Source of the DNA: Nocardioides kongjuensis
GTDB lineage: Bacteria; Actinomycetota; Actinomycetes; Propionibacteriales; Nocardioidaceae
NCBI RefSeq assembly: GCF_013409625.1
Contig: NZ_JACCBF010000001.1
Coordinates: 5,025,001-5,089,000 of the forward strand
Length of the DNA stretch: 64,000 nt
Reading direction: 5' to 3'
Part shown: positions 1-7,626 of the stretch, in pieces
Layout: the number at the start of each line of letters is the position of its first letter
How positions within the stretch are numbered: position 1 is the first letter of the stretch
Notes under the pieces: model-generated
The model's database searches: none
Told to the model about the DNA's origin: nothing
Seen by the model: only the letters and a program-made list of their open reading frames with translations
Made by a program: the position numbers and the translations under genes

Positions 1-536
1 ACGCCGGCCTTGCGGAACAGTGCGAGCAGGTCGATGTCGACGGGGGTGAAACCACCGTTCGCGCGGTCCAGGGTGAGCGCGCCGTCTGCGCTGAGCGCAC
101 CACTGATGCCGCGGGCCGCGGTCGGGCTCGTCGCCTCCGACTCGGAGTACAGGGCGCCGGCCTGGCCGAAGTCGATGAAGTCCGCCAGGGGAACCTTCAC
201 CCCGTCGAGCAGCACCAGGTTGCGACCGGCGGCATCAGCGTCGAGGTGGGACCGGTTGGGCCCTGGATTCGCCTCGGACGACGCGCTCGACCACCCCGCG
301 CCGGCCAGGCGCACCGCGCCCGACGTCAGCTCGATCCAGCTCGCCGACGCACCGGCCGGATCGCTCGGGCTCGACGGGTTCGCCGGCGCGGAGCCGGCCG
401 GCGCGGAGAGGCCGGTGACGGCCAGAGCAGTGACCGCGAGGACCGCGGTCGATCGACGTACGCCGCCGCGGTGGCGACGAAGCGTGTGACGCCCTCGCGG
501 GCAGTGTCCCCATGAAAACAGCATTACGACCCCCAT
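1..536 (-). CDS. Secreted or cell-surface protein, N-terminal part (cut by window edge)
   Basis: An open frame runs leftward from an ATG at 536 and leaves the window still open, so only about 178 residues are seen. The N-terminus has an arginine-rich stretch followed by a hydrophobic segment rich in Ala, Val and Leu and an Ala-x-Ala-like site near residue 48, as in a signal peptide. The mature part has phrases such as GISGALSADGALTLD and VDIDLLALFRKAG, which remind me of actinobacterial choice-of-anchor G surface proteins; that family assignment is a weak memory-based guess. The ATG at 524 is an alternative start. The gene is divergent from the LPxTG protein at 790. The + strand frame over the same bases is a GC-rich shadow. 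Confidence 0.6.
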   Translation of the reverse strand, partial: MGVVMLFSWGHCPRGRHTLRRHRGGVRRSTAVLAVTALAVTGLSAPAGSAPANPSSPSDPAGASASWIELTSGAVRLAGAGWSSASSEANPGPNRSHLDADAAGRNLVLLDGVKVPLADFIDFGQAGALYSESEATSPTAARGISGALSADGALTLDRANGGFTPVDIDLLALFRKAG

Positions 537-789
537 GCGCCGTACCCGAAATGGTTTGAGAGAGCAGGACAAACCAACTGCGATGGGTCACTCCCGGGCC
601 ACACCCGAGCGTGACGTGGCACACAGCGAAGTCCTCGCGGGGAGAGAGGCACAAGACTCGAAATGACTATGGACTTCGCTCGCCGTTCGTGGTGCTGCGC
701 GCGGAATCGGCTCTGTCCCGAAGGTGCCGTTCGTCGCTAGGGTGAGCCGTGAAGCGTCCAATTTCATCTTTCGGGAGATGGGGATCTCG

Positions 790-1311
790 ATGCGTCGTCA
801 CCTGGTCCTGGGCAGTGCCGTCGTGGCACCCCTCGCGTTCCTGCTCGCCCTGGTCGGGTGGGGGAGTCCCGCGTCCGCGGACGACTACACGCCGGCGCTG
901 CCGACGTCGTGCCGGGTCAGCGTGCCCGCCACCGTCGTGGGCGACCGCGTCGTCGTACGGGTGCGGGGGAGCGTGGCCGGCCACGTGCAGCCGACCGGGA
1001 ACGTGACGGTCGAGGTCGACAAGAGCTTCTCGAAGAAGGTGCGCTACGACGGGGTGGCCGTCGAGGTCCTCGGTCCGCGGCTGAGCCGGGGCGAGCACAA
1101 GGCGAGTGCCACCTTCGTCCCCGACGATGTGAAGAAGTTCTCCGGGTGTCGCGACGCCGTGACGTTCTCCGTGGGTGCCGAGCAGGCCGGTGGGGGCGGC
1201 ACCGGTGGACTGCCCAACACCGGTGGGCCGCACCTGGGGTTCCTCCTCGCCGGGGTCGGGCTCGTGGCGACCGGTGGTGGACTCGTCGAGCGGGGCCGCC
1301 GCCGCGCGTGA
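790..1311 (+). CDS. LPxTG-anchored surface protein with an Ig-like domain
   Basis: Predicted to be exported and covalently attached to peptidoglycan by sortase. The 173-residue product has a signal peptide (MRRHLVLG, hydrophobic core, cleavage near SPASA-DD), one beta-rich domain of about 100 residues with two cysteines (CRVSV near residue 38 and SGCRD near 122) that could form a disulfide, a Gly-rich linker, and a C-terminal sorting signal: LPNTGG, a hydrophobic stretch and an RGRRRA tail. The ATG at 790 is chosen because a GGAG/GGGG stretch lies at suitable spacing; the ATG at 778 has its ribosome site almost touching it. The ligand or role is unknown. The stop is 9 bases from the convergent TetR gene. 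Confidence 0.8.
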   Translation: MRRHLVLGSAVVAPLAFLLALVGWGSPASADDYTPALPTSCRVSVPATVVGDRVVVRVRGSVAGHVQPTGNVTVEVDKSFSKKVRYDGVAVEVLGPRLSRGEHKASATFVPDDVKKFSGCRDAVTFSVGAEQAGGGGTGGLPNTGGPHLGFLLAGVGLVATGGGLVERGRRRA

Positions 1312-1320
1312 CCCGAGGCG

Positions 1321-1989
1321 TCAGCGAGGCGGTGGCGCCGCCGGCGTCCCGACCACCTGACCGAGCTCGGCGGCCACCCCGGCCAGCATCATCCGCAGGC
1401 CGCACTCGAAGGCCGCCTCGGCCCGGTGCGCTGCGTCGCGCTGCTTCGCCAGGGCGGCGGTGAGGCTCGGAGCCTCGACCCCGTCGGGGACCTCCCACAT
1501 CACGTCCGGAGCCGCGAGGTCGAGGGCGGAGCCGATCACGAAGTTGTCCATGGCCGTCAGGACCTCCATGGCGCGGTCGACGGGGATGCCGATCTCCTCG
1601 AGGAGCACGACGATCCGGTCGTAGGCCGCGATCGCCTGCGGCGACCTGACGGTCGTCATCGTCAGCAGCGGCACGACGCGTGGGTGGGCGGCGAAGACGG
1701 CCCGGTAGGAGCGCAGGAACGCCGGGATGGCGGTGTCCCACGGCTGCTGCTCCAGGATCGCGACGTCCATGTGGGCGCTCACCTGCTCGCGCAGCAGCTC
1801 GATGACGCCGGAACGACCGTCGACGTGGTGGTACAGCGAGGACGTCGTCACGCCGAGCCTGCGGGCCAGCTCGGGCAGGTTGACGTCTCCGGTCTCGTCG
1901 ACGAGGTCGAGGGCGGCGCGGCCGATCTTGGCGCGGTCGAGGACCGCCTTGCGGGGGCGCCCCGCGCGACGGTGGGTGATCTCGCTCAC
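1321..1989 (-). CDS. TetR-family transcriptional regulator
   Basis: A 222-residue one-component regulator. The N-terminal helix-turn-helix lies around residues 20-65 (NLPELARRLGVTTSSLYHHV is the recognition region), and the C-terminal all-helical ligand domain resembles the TetR_C tetracycline-repressor type. It is divergently transcribed from the APC permease at 2074, and an imperfect palindrome lies in the 84-bp gap, so the likely role is repression of the permease, amidohydrolase and NylB-like genes and of itself. The inducer is unknown; a substrate or product of those two hydrolases is the natural guess. Confidence 0.85.
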   Translation of the reverse strand: MSEITHRRAGRPRKAVLDRAKIGRAALDLVDETGDVNLPELARRLGVTTSSLYHHVDGRSGVIELLREQVSAHMDVAILEQQPWDTAIPAFLRSYRAVFAAHPRVVPLLTMTTVRSPQAIAAYDRIVVLLEEIGIPVDRAMEVLTAMDNFVIGSALDLAAPDVMWEVPDGVEAPSLTAALAKQRDAAHRAEAAFECGLRMMLAGVAAELGQVVGTPAAPPPR

Positions 1990-2042
1990 GACTGCCTCTT
2001 CCCTCCGGGTGTGATCGGGCTTACTCTAGCCCGGCAATCGAA

Positions 2043-2059
2043 ATCGAAACGGTTTCAAT
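2043..2059. promoter_or_regulatory. Candidate operator for the divergent TetR regulator
   Basis: The sequence ATCGAAACGGTTTCAAT is an imperfect 17-bp palindrome with perfect GAAAC/GTTTC arms around one central base. It lies immediately upstream of the AAAGGAG ribosome site of the permease gene, a position where a bound repressor would block transcription. Assignment to the neighbouring TetR protein is inference from position. Confidence 0.5.
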
Positions 2060-2073
2060 AAAAGGAGCACCAG

Positions 2074-3543
2074 ATGTCCACCACCTCGCCGGCGGGCACG
2101 GACCACGGGTCCGCGCCCGGCCTCAAGGCCAACGCCCTCGGGACGAGCGACCTCGTCTTCATCGTCGTGTCGGCGGCCGCGCCGCTCATGGTGATGGTCG
2201 GCGTGGCGCCGCTCGCGCTGATGATCGGCGGCATTGGTGCGCCCTCGGCGTACGTGTTCGCGGGCATCTCGCTCGCGATCTTCGCGGTCGGCTTCACGAC
2301 GATGTCGCGGCACATCGACAACGCCGGCGCCTTCTACTCCTACATCGCCGTCGGCCTCGGGCGCACCGCCGGCGTGATCTCCGCGCTGGTCGCCCTGGTG
2401 TCCTACAACGCGCTCCAGATCGGCGTCTACGGTCTCGCCGGCGTCGCCATCCAGGGCACCTTCGTCGAGGTGTTCGGCATCGACCAGCCGTGGTGGCTCT
2501 ACGCGCTCGCCTGCATCGCGATCGTCTGGTACGTCGGGTTTCGCAGCGTCGACTTCGGCGCCAAGTTCCTCGCCGTGCTGCTGACCGCCGAGACCGGCCT
2601 GCTGCTCGTCCTGGCCGTCGCGATCGTCGTCCAGGGCGGCACCAGCGAGGGCCTCGGTCTCGACTCGTTCGCGCCGGACCACGTGTTCGTGCAGCCGATG
2701 ACGGTCATCCTGCCCACCGCGTTCGCCGCCTTCATGGGCTTCGAGGCCACGGTCATCTACCGCCGCGAGACCCGCGACCCGCGCCGCACGATCCCGCGCG
2801 CCACCTACCTCGCGGTCGCCGTGCTCGCCGGCACCTATGCCTTCATCGTCTGGAGCATCGTCCAGGCCTTCGGTGCGAGCGGTGCCGTCGAGGCCGCCAC
2901 GACCAACGGCGTCGGCATGTTCTTCGTCGCCGGGGAGACCTACCTCGGCGGCTGGTTCACCACCGCGATGCACCTGCTCATCGCGACGAGCGTCGTCGCG
3001 AGCCTGGTCGCCTTCCACAACGCGGTCACCCGCTACTCGCTCGCCATCGCCGACGAGGGCCTGCTCCCCGCGGTGCTGGGCAGGGTGCACCCGCGCACCC
3101 GGGCGCCGTACGTCGCCGGGCTGGTCCAGACCGCGCTGTCGGTCGTCATCGTGGGCGGGTTCGCGATCGCGAAGGCCGACCCGTACACGCAGCTGCTGAT
3201 CTGGGTGAACACGCCGGGGATCTTCGGCATCCTGCTGCTGCAGGTCGCCGCGGCGGTCTCGGTCGTCGCGTACTTCCGCAGGCACGCCACCGGCGAGGGT
3301 GCCTGGCGCACCGTCGTCGCCCCGGTCCTGTCGGCGGGACTGATGGTGCTGGCGATCGTGCTCTCGGCCAAGAACATCTCCTTCCTGACCGGCACGACCG
3401 GTCTGGTCAACCAGGTCCTGCTGCTGACCATCCCGGTGACCTGCCTGCTGGGCCTCGGGTGGGCGGCCTGGCTGCGCCGCAACCGCCGCGACGTCTTCGA
3501 CGCCGTCGCGTCGTCGTGCGAGACGGCGGAGGTGCCCGCATGA
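2074..3543 (+). CDS. APC-superfamily amino acid/amine permease
   Basis: A 489-residue integral membrane protein with about 12 hydrophobic segments, the usual APC length and layout. The conserved first helix (SDLVFIVVSAAAPLMVMVG), the FMGFEATVIYRRETRDPRRTIPRATY region between central helices and the following LAVAVLAGTYAF helix are typical of amino acid/polyamine/organocation transporters. The motif is usually EESRDP; here it is RRETRDP. An AAAGGAG ribosome site lies 6 bases before the ATG. The stop overlaps the start of the amidohydrolase (ATGA), so the genes are translationally coupled, and the permease probably imports the substrate of the two hydrolases. Substrate specificity cannot be read from sequence. 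Confidence 0.85.
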   Translation: MSTTSPAGTDHGSAPGLKANALGTSDLVFIVVSAAAPLMVMVGVAPLALMIGGIGAPSAYVFAGISLAIFAVGFTTMSRHIDNAGAFYSYIAVGLGRTAGVISALVALVSYNALQIGVYGLAGVAIQGTFVEVFGIDQPWWLYALACIAIVWYVGFRSVDFGAKFLAVLLTAETGLLLVLAVAIVVQGGTSEGLGLDSFAPDHVFVQPMTVILPTAFAAFMGFEATVIYRRETRDPRRTIPRATYLAVAVLAGTYAFIVWSIVQAFGASGAVEAATTNGVGMFFVAGETYLGGWFTTAMHLLIATSVVASLVAFHNAVTRYSLAIADEGLLPAVLGRVHPRTRAPYVAGLVQTALSVVIVGGFAIAKADPYTQLLIWVNTPGIFGILLLQVAAAVSVVAYFRRHATGEGAWRTVVAPVLSAGLMVLAIVLSAKNISFLTGTTGLVNQVLLLTIPVTCLLGLGWAAWLRRNRRDVFDAVASSCETAEVPA

Positions 3544-5132
3544 GCGCCGACCTGCTCCTCGTCGGGACGACGGTCCGCACCCTCGACCCCGCCCGGCCGA
3601 CCGCGCACGCCGTGGCCGTCCGTGACGATCGGATCATCGGCCTCGACGACGACGCGCTGGCCCTGCGGGGCACCGGCACCGAGGTGATCGACCTCGGCGG
3701 GGCGGTGACGACGCCGGGACTCGTCGACGGCCACGCCCACCCGCTGCTCGGCGCCACGTCCTTCGTGGGTCTCGACCTCTCCTCGTGCCGCGACCTCACC
3801 GACCTGCGCGCGGTGCTGGCCGGTGCCGAGCCCGGGGTGGACGGCTGGGTGACCGGGTTCGGCCTCGACCACAACGTCTTCGGCGGCGCCCCGATCACGA
3901 ACGCCGTGCTCGACGAGGTCCTCCCCAGGCTGCCCGTCCTCGTCGTGCTGTACGACGGCCACTCGGCCCTCGCCAGCAGCGAGGCGCTGCGCCGGGCCGG
4001 GGTCAGCGGCCCGCGCCGCTTCGAGCAGCGCGCGGAGATCGTCTGCGACGACGCCGGCCGTCCGACCGGCCTGCTGCTCGAGCACGCAGCCATGGGGGTG
4101 GTGCGTGACGTGGTGCCGCCGATGCCGGTGGCGGAGCTGCGCGAGCGGCTGCACGCCGTGCTGGACGGCATGGCTGCCACCGGCCTGACCGGCGCCACCA
4201 TGATGGACGCCGAGGGCGACGCCCTCGCGGCGCTCGCCTCAGCCGAGGAGCACGGCGATCTCGCCGTCCGGCTGCGGGTGATGCCGTGGTGCATGCCCGA
4301 GGACGACCTCGCCGCCATCGACGCGCTCCAGGGCCGCCGCGGCCGTCGCTGGGCCGTGGGCGGGGTGAAGTTCTTCATCGACGGCACGGTCGAGGGCGGC
4401 ACCGCCTGGCTCGAGCACGCCGACTGCCACGGGCAGGGTGTCGAGGCGTTCTGGCGCGACCCGGCGGCGTACACGCGAGCGGTCCGACACTTCGCCGCCG
4501 CCCGGGTGCAGACCGCGACCCACGCCATCGGCGACGCGGGCGTGCGCCACGTGGTCGACTCGTTCGCCGGCGTCGGGACCGGCGGCGTGCGGCACCGGGT
4601 CGAGCACCTCGAGACGCTGCCACTCGACGACGTACGACGTCTCGTGGACACCGGACTGGTGGCCTCGATGCAGCCCTCGCACACCGGCTACACCCGCGCC
4701 GACCTCACCGACGAGTGGGCCACCCGGCTGGGCGCCGACCGCGCCGCCCGCGCCTGGGTGTGTCGCGACGTCCGCGACGCCGGGGGAGTCCTCGTGCTCG
4801 GCTCCGACTGGCCGATCGCCGGGTACGACGCCCGCGAGGTGCTCGGCTACGCCCGGCTCCGCCGCCGCCCGGGCAGCACCGATGCACCGGTCCTCCCGGC
4901 CCAGGCCCTCACCGGCGCGATGGCGCTCGAGGGCATGACCAGCCACGCCGCGATCGCGGACGGCGCCTCGGCGGAGGCGGGCCGGGTCGCGGTCGGCTGC
5001 CGCGCGGACCTGACCGTCTTCACCGTCGACCCGGTCGACGCGCCGGCCGACGAGGTCGCGGAGGCCCCGATCGGGCTGACGGTCTCGGGCGGACGGGTCA
5101 CCCACCGCGGGGAGGTCACGTGCCCGGTGTGA
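3540..5132 (+). CDS. YtcJ-type metal-dependent amidohydrolase (amidohydrolase family 3)
   Basis: A 530-residue member of the amidohydrolase superfamily that should hydrolyse an amide or cyclic amide C-N bond using a metal in a TIM barrel. The N-terminal beta-sandwich strand is followed by the metal-binding DGHAHP motif (His65 and His67). Further markers are KFFIDGTVEGGTAWL, THAIGDAG, RVEHLE and the late Asp in SDWP, all in the order seen in YtcJ-like proteins. The frame stays open far upstream through the permease gene; the start is set at ATG 3540, which overlaps the permease stop and gives the canonical N-terminus. It shares a transcript with the permease and the NylB-like hydrolase. Confidence 0.85.
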   Translation: MSADLLLVGTTVRTLDPARPTAHAVAVRDDRIIGLDDDALALRGTGTEVIDLGGAVTTPGLVDGHAHPLLGATSFVGLDLSSCRDLTDLRAVLAGAEPGVDGWVTGFGLDHNVFGGAPITNAVLDEVLPRLPVLVVLYDGHSALASSEALRRAGVSGPRRFEQRAEIVCDDAGRPTGLLLEHAAMGVVRDVVPPMPVAELRERLHAVLDGMAATGLTGATMMDAEGDALAALASAEEHGDLAVRLRVMPWCMPEDDLAAIDALQGRRGRRWAVGGVKFFIDGTVEGGTAWLEHADCHGQGVEAFWRDPAAYTRAVRHFAAARVQTATHAIGDAGVRHVVDSFAGVGTGGVRHRVEHLETLPLDDVRRLVDTGLVASMQPSHTGYTRADLTDEWATRLGADRAARAWVCRDVRDAGGVLVLGSDWPIAGYDAREVLGYARLRRRPGSTDAPVLPAQALTGAMALEGMTSHAAIADGASAEAGRVAVGCRADLTVFTVDPVDAPADEVAEAPIGLTVSGGRVTHRGEVTCPV

Positions 5133-6229
5133 CCACCGGCAACTGGCAGGAGCCCGCCCACCTGCGCTGGTCCTTCCAGCACATGGCGGACCTCTTCCCC
5201 GTCGCCACCATCGCCCGGGGAGCGGAGATCCCGCTCCCCGTGGCCGAGGCCGACCCCGGGGGCCTGTCGGTGCCGATGGAGGACACCGATGCCTGGCTGG
5301 TCCTGCACCGCGGCGCCGTCGTGGCCGAGGAGTACGCCGGCACCATGACACCGGCGACCCGGCACCTCCTGATGTCGGTCAGCAAGTCGGTCGTGGGTCT
5401 GGTCGCGGGCATCCTCTGCGGGCAGGGCAGGCTCGACGAGGGCGCCCTCGTGACGTCGTACCTCCCCGACCTGGCGGGCTCCGGATGGGACGGGGCCACC
5501 GTCCGCGACCTGCTCGACATGCGCGTCGGCATCCGCTTCTCGGAGGACTACCTCGACCCCGCCTCCGAGGTCCGCCGGCTCGACGAGTCGGTCGGCTGGG
5601 CCGAGCGCGGGCCGCGGTCTCCTGCCCACCTCCGCGCGTTCCTCGCCGAGCTGCGCGGCGACCGCCCGCACGGTGGCCCGTTCGCCTACAGCAGCGCGAT
5701 CACCGACGCACTCGGGCTGGTCTGCGAGGCCGCCGGCGGGGCGGCGTTCCCCGGGCTGGCCTCCGACCTGCTCTGGTCGCGCATCGGTGCCGCACACGAT
5801 GCGTACGTCACCGTCGACCCGGTCGGCACCAGCATGTACGACGGCGGCATCTGCGCCACTCCGCGCGACCTGGCCCGCCTCGGTGCCCTCGTCGCCGCCG
5901 GCGGCCGCTCGCTCACGGGTGAGCAGGTCGTCCCTGCTGCCTGGGTCGACGACCTGTTCCGCGGCGGGCCCGACTCCGCATCTGCGTTCGCCGCGGCCGA
6001 CCACGATCACGGTCTGTCCGGTGGCAGCTACCGCGGCCAGTTCTGGTCGCCGGCCGCCGGTGGCGACGTCGTCCTGTGTCTGGGCATTCACGGCCAGATG
6101 GTCTACGTCGACCGCGCCAGGGAGGTCGTGGGCGTGAAGCTCTCGAGCTGGCCGCTGCCGGTCGACGAGGTGCGGGGCCGTGCCGACCTGGCGGCGTTCC
6201 GGGCGATCGCCGCCCGGGTCGCTGCCTGA
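5120..6229 (+). CDS. Serine hydrolase of the beta-lactamase/NylB (6-aminohexanoate-dimer hydrolase) type
   Basis: A 369-residue class C beta-lactamase-like serine hydrolase. The nucleophile motif SVSK is at Ser86-Lys89 and the second motif Tyr190-Ser-Ser lies in FAYSSAITDAL. GGICATPRDLARLG and GIHGQMVYV match NylB and esterase-like relatives more than true beta-lactamases. No export signal is visible, so it probably acts in the cytoplasm on an amide or ester. GTG 5120 is chosen because GGGGAGG lies 5 bases upstream; the GTG at 5129 overlaps the amidohydrolase stop but has poorer spacing. With the permease and amidohydrolase it forms a two-hydrolase catabolic module. Confidence 0.8.
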   Translation: MPGVTTGNWQEPAHLRWSFQHMADLFPVATIARGAEIPLPVAEADPGGLSVPMEDTDAWLVLHRGAVVAEEYAGTMTPATRHLLMSVSKSVVGLVAGILCGQGRLDEGALVTSYLPDLAGSGWDGATVRDLLDMRVGIRFSEDYLDPASEVRRLDESVGWAERGPRSPAHLRAFLAELRGDRPHGGPFAYSSAITDALGLVCEAAGGAAFPGLASDLLWSRIGAAHDAYVTVDPVGTSMYDGGICATPRDLARLGALVAAGGRSLTGEQVVPAAWVDDLFRGGPDSASAFAAADHDHGLSGGSYRGQFWSPAAGGDVVLCLGIHGQMVYVDRAREVVGVKLSSWPLPVDEVRGRADLAAFRAIAARVAA

Positions 6230-6230
6230 C

Positions 6231-6368
6231 TCAACCGACGGAGAACCAGGTCACCAGGCAACAGTTGCCGGCACGGCAGCAATGCGTGACGGTACCGCCC
6301 GCGCGCCGGATCCGAGCCAGCTCTGCGACCAGGGCGCTGACCGGCACCGTGACCGTCTGCCAGGTCAT
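6231..6368 (-). CDS. Small conserved-looking hypothetical protein (45 aa)
   Basis: The ATG overlaps the stop of the upstream small gene (ATGA at 6368-6365), so it is translationally coupled to it. The product MTWQTVTVPVSALVAELARI... has a short beta-like start, an amphipathic helix, then RRAGGTVTHCCRAGNCCLVTW with four cysteines in a CC-x4-CC arrangement. I do not recognise a named family. A metal-binding or redox role for the cysteines is speculation. Confidence 0.5.
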   Translation of the reverse strand: MTWQTVTVPVSALVAELARIRRAGGTVTHCCRAGNCCLVTWFSVG

Positions 6369-6646
6369 CGCGACCACCCGGTGGTGAGCGCTCGAGCCAA
6401 GGACGGCGCGGGCGCGGTCGAGAGTTGCTCGGCCGCCTCGCGCAGGATCGTGGCCGCGAGTCGGCGGCTGATGACGGACGGCGGGGTCGCCTCCCAATAC
6501 GCCGCCCGGACTGCTTCCTCAGCGGCGAGCCGGTCCTCGCGCGACGCAAGCCGCAACAGCTCGGCGCGAATCAGCTGAAGCGCCGTGGAGCCGGCCTCCT
6601 GCAACGGACGCGAGCCGTTGGGGTCTGAATCGGAGTGGTTGCTCAT
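6365..6646 (-). CDS. Small hypothetical protein, first gene of a two-gene unit (93 aa)
   Basis: A 93-residue product with a GAGGTGAT ribosome site 4 bases before its ATG. After a polar N-terminus (SNHSDSDPNGS) the sequence is predicted helical: ALQLIRAELLRLASREDRLAAEEAVRAAYW and SVISRRLAATILREAAEQL. No domain is recognised. It is divergent from the monooxygenase cluster and its stop overlaps the start of the 45-residue cysteine-rich gene, so the two are probably made together. A regulatory or partner role for the adjacent cluster is possible but unsupported. Confidence 0.55.
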   Translation of the reverse strand: MSNHSDSDPNGSRPLQEAGSTALQLIRAELLRLASREDRLAAEEAVRAAYWEATPPSVISRRLAATILREAAEQLSTAPAPSLARALTTGWSR

Positions 6647-6886
6647 CGAGATCACCTCGGTGGTCGTGCGGTGGAGCTCCAGTGGAGACCCGCGATGCCA
6701 CCCTGCGCGCTGCTCACCTTGGCCATCCTCATCGCAGATGTTGGCCCGACCGCGCACCCCGCGGATCCGGTTGCCCGAATGTCCAAGCGACTGCGCCAAC
6801 TTGTACAGAACGCGCATCTTCCCGTGTGACGCGCGCCACGAGAGTGAAGCCACTCGCAGCGCCCATCGCACACGACAGGGAGAGAC
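6647..6886. promoter_or_regulatory. Divergent promoter region of the monooxygenase cluster
   Basis: A 240-bp gene-free stretch between the small two-gene unit and the first gene of the monooxygenase operon, which must carry the main operon promoter. Visible elements are an inverted TGCGC/GCGCA pair flanking CAACTTGTACAGAA (about 6792-6815) and TGTGACGCGCGCCACG at 6825-6840, which loosely resembles a CRP/GlxR site. A GGGAGAG ribosome site precedes ATG 6887. No sigma-54 type GG-N10-GC element was found. Confidence 0.4.
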
Positions 6887-7597
6887 ATGGCCAGCGCACT
6901 TCACGCTCCGCAGCTGATCTTCGACAGCCAGATGCTGTACCTGGTCTGGATCCCGGCGGACCCCGACACCGTCGCCAAGCTGGTTCCCGAGGGCCTCACG
7001 CCTCGGGCCGACGGTGCGGTCTACCTCAACCAGTACGTCGTCCAGGACGGCGCCCAGACCTCCAACGGTGCGGAGCCGGTGGACGCCTTCGGCGCCTACT
7101 CCCTCACCTATCTGGGCGTGGACCTCGCCGGCCTCGACACCGAGGCGGGTGTGCCGGCGCGGTGGTGGACGCACTACTACAACAGCTCCGAGGCGATGAA
7201 CCGCTACGCGGCCGAACGCGGTGTTCCGACGGGCGTCGGGCGCACGAACCTCGAGGTGAGCGACGGCCGCGTGGAGGCGACGACCTACCTCGACGAGCGC
7301 CCGGTCATCCGCACCGTCGCGAGCATCGACGACGGCCCGACGGTCCGCTCCACCGGCCAGCTGCGCTACATCACCCGCGGCGAGGGCGACGGCTTCACCA
7401 GCGGCCGCTATCCCTTCGTCGCCGACCTCGCCAGCGGGTTCGTCGTCGAGTCCCTCGAGTTCCTCGACCCGGAGCACGAGCTGTACGCCTTCCGGCCGGC
7501 CGACCCGCTGCAGGTCACCTTCGGCTTCTACTCCCCGAGCATCACCTTCTGCTACCCGGGCGGCGAAGGCCCCCTTGGCAGCTTCCACGGCAGCTGA
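6887..7597 (+). CDS. Acetoacetate-decarboxylase-superfamily protein lacking the Schiff-base lysine
   Basis: A 236-residue protein with the overall layout of the acetoacetate decarboxylase fold: an N-terminal strand region with LVPEGLTP, a central VYLNQYVVQDG and YSLTYLGVDL, then WWTHYYNSSEAMNRYAAERGVPTGVGRTNLEV. In true acetoacetate decarboxylases the corresponding GFPK-K carries the Schiff-base lysine; here it reads GVPTGVGR. The only lysine I see in the chain is near residue 31, so decarboxylation by the classical mechanism is unlikely. It is the first gene of the operon, 29 bases before the monooxygenase alpha gene. It may bind or isomerise a hydrophobic substrate or product; function is unknown. 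Confidence 0.7.
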   Translation: MASALHAPQLIFDSQMLYLVWIPADPDTVAKLVPEGLTPRADGAVYLNQYVVQDGAQTSNGAEPVDAFGAYSLTYLGVDLAGLDTEAGVPARWWTHYYNSSEAMNRYAAERGVPTGVGRTNLEVSDGRVEATTYLDERPVIRTVASIDDGPTVRSTGQLRYITRGEGDGFTSGRYPFVADLASGFVVESLEFLDPEHELYAFRPADPLQVTFGFYSPSITFCYPGGEGPLGSFHGS

Positions 7598-7626
7598 TCC
7601 AGCCCAATCAACAGGAGACAACTGAC

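Noticed and set aside
10..489. Open + strand frame at the left edge
   Set aside because: It is antisense to a frame with a convincing signal peptide and family-like sequence; its own translation is Arg/Pro/Ala-rich shadow.
2490..3539. Long N-terminal extension of the amidohydrolase frame
   Set aside because: It lies inside the permease gene in another frame and encodes Arg-rich sequence without family similarity; the true start is 3540.
6647..6886. Possible sigma-54 promoter for the monooxygenase operon
   Set aside because: The best GG/GC pair near 6721 has an 11-base spacer, not 10, and actinobacteria generally lack sigma-54.
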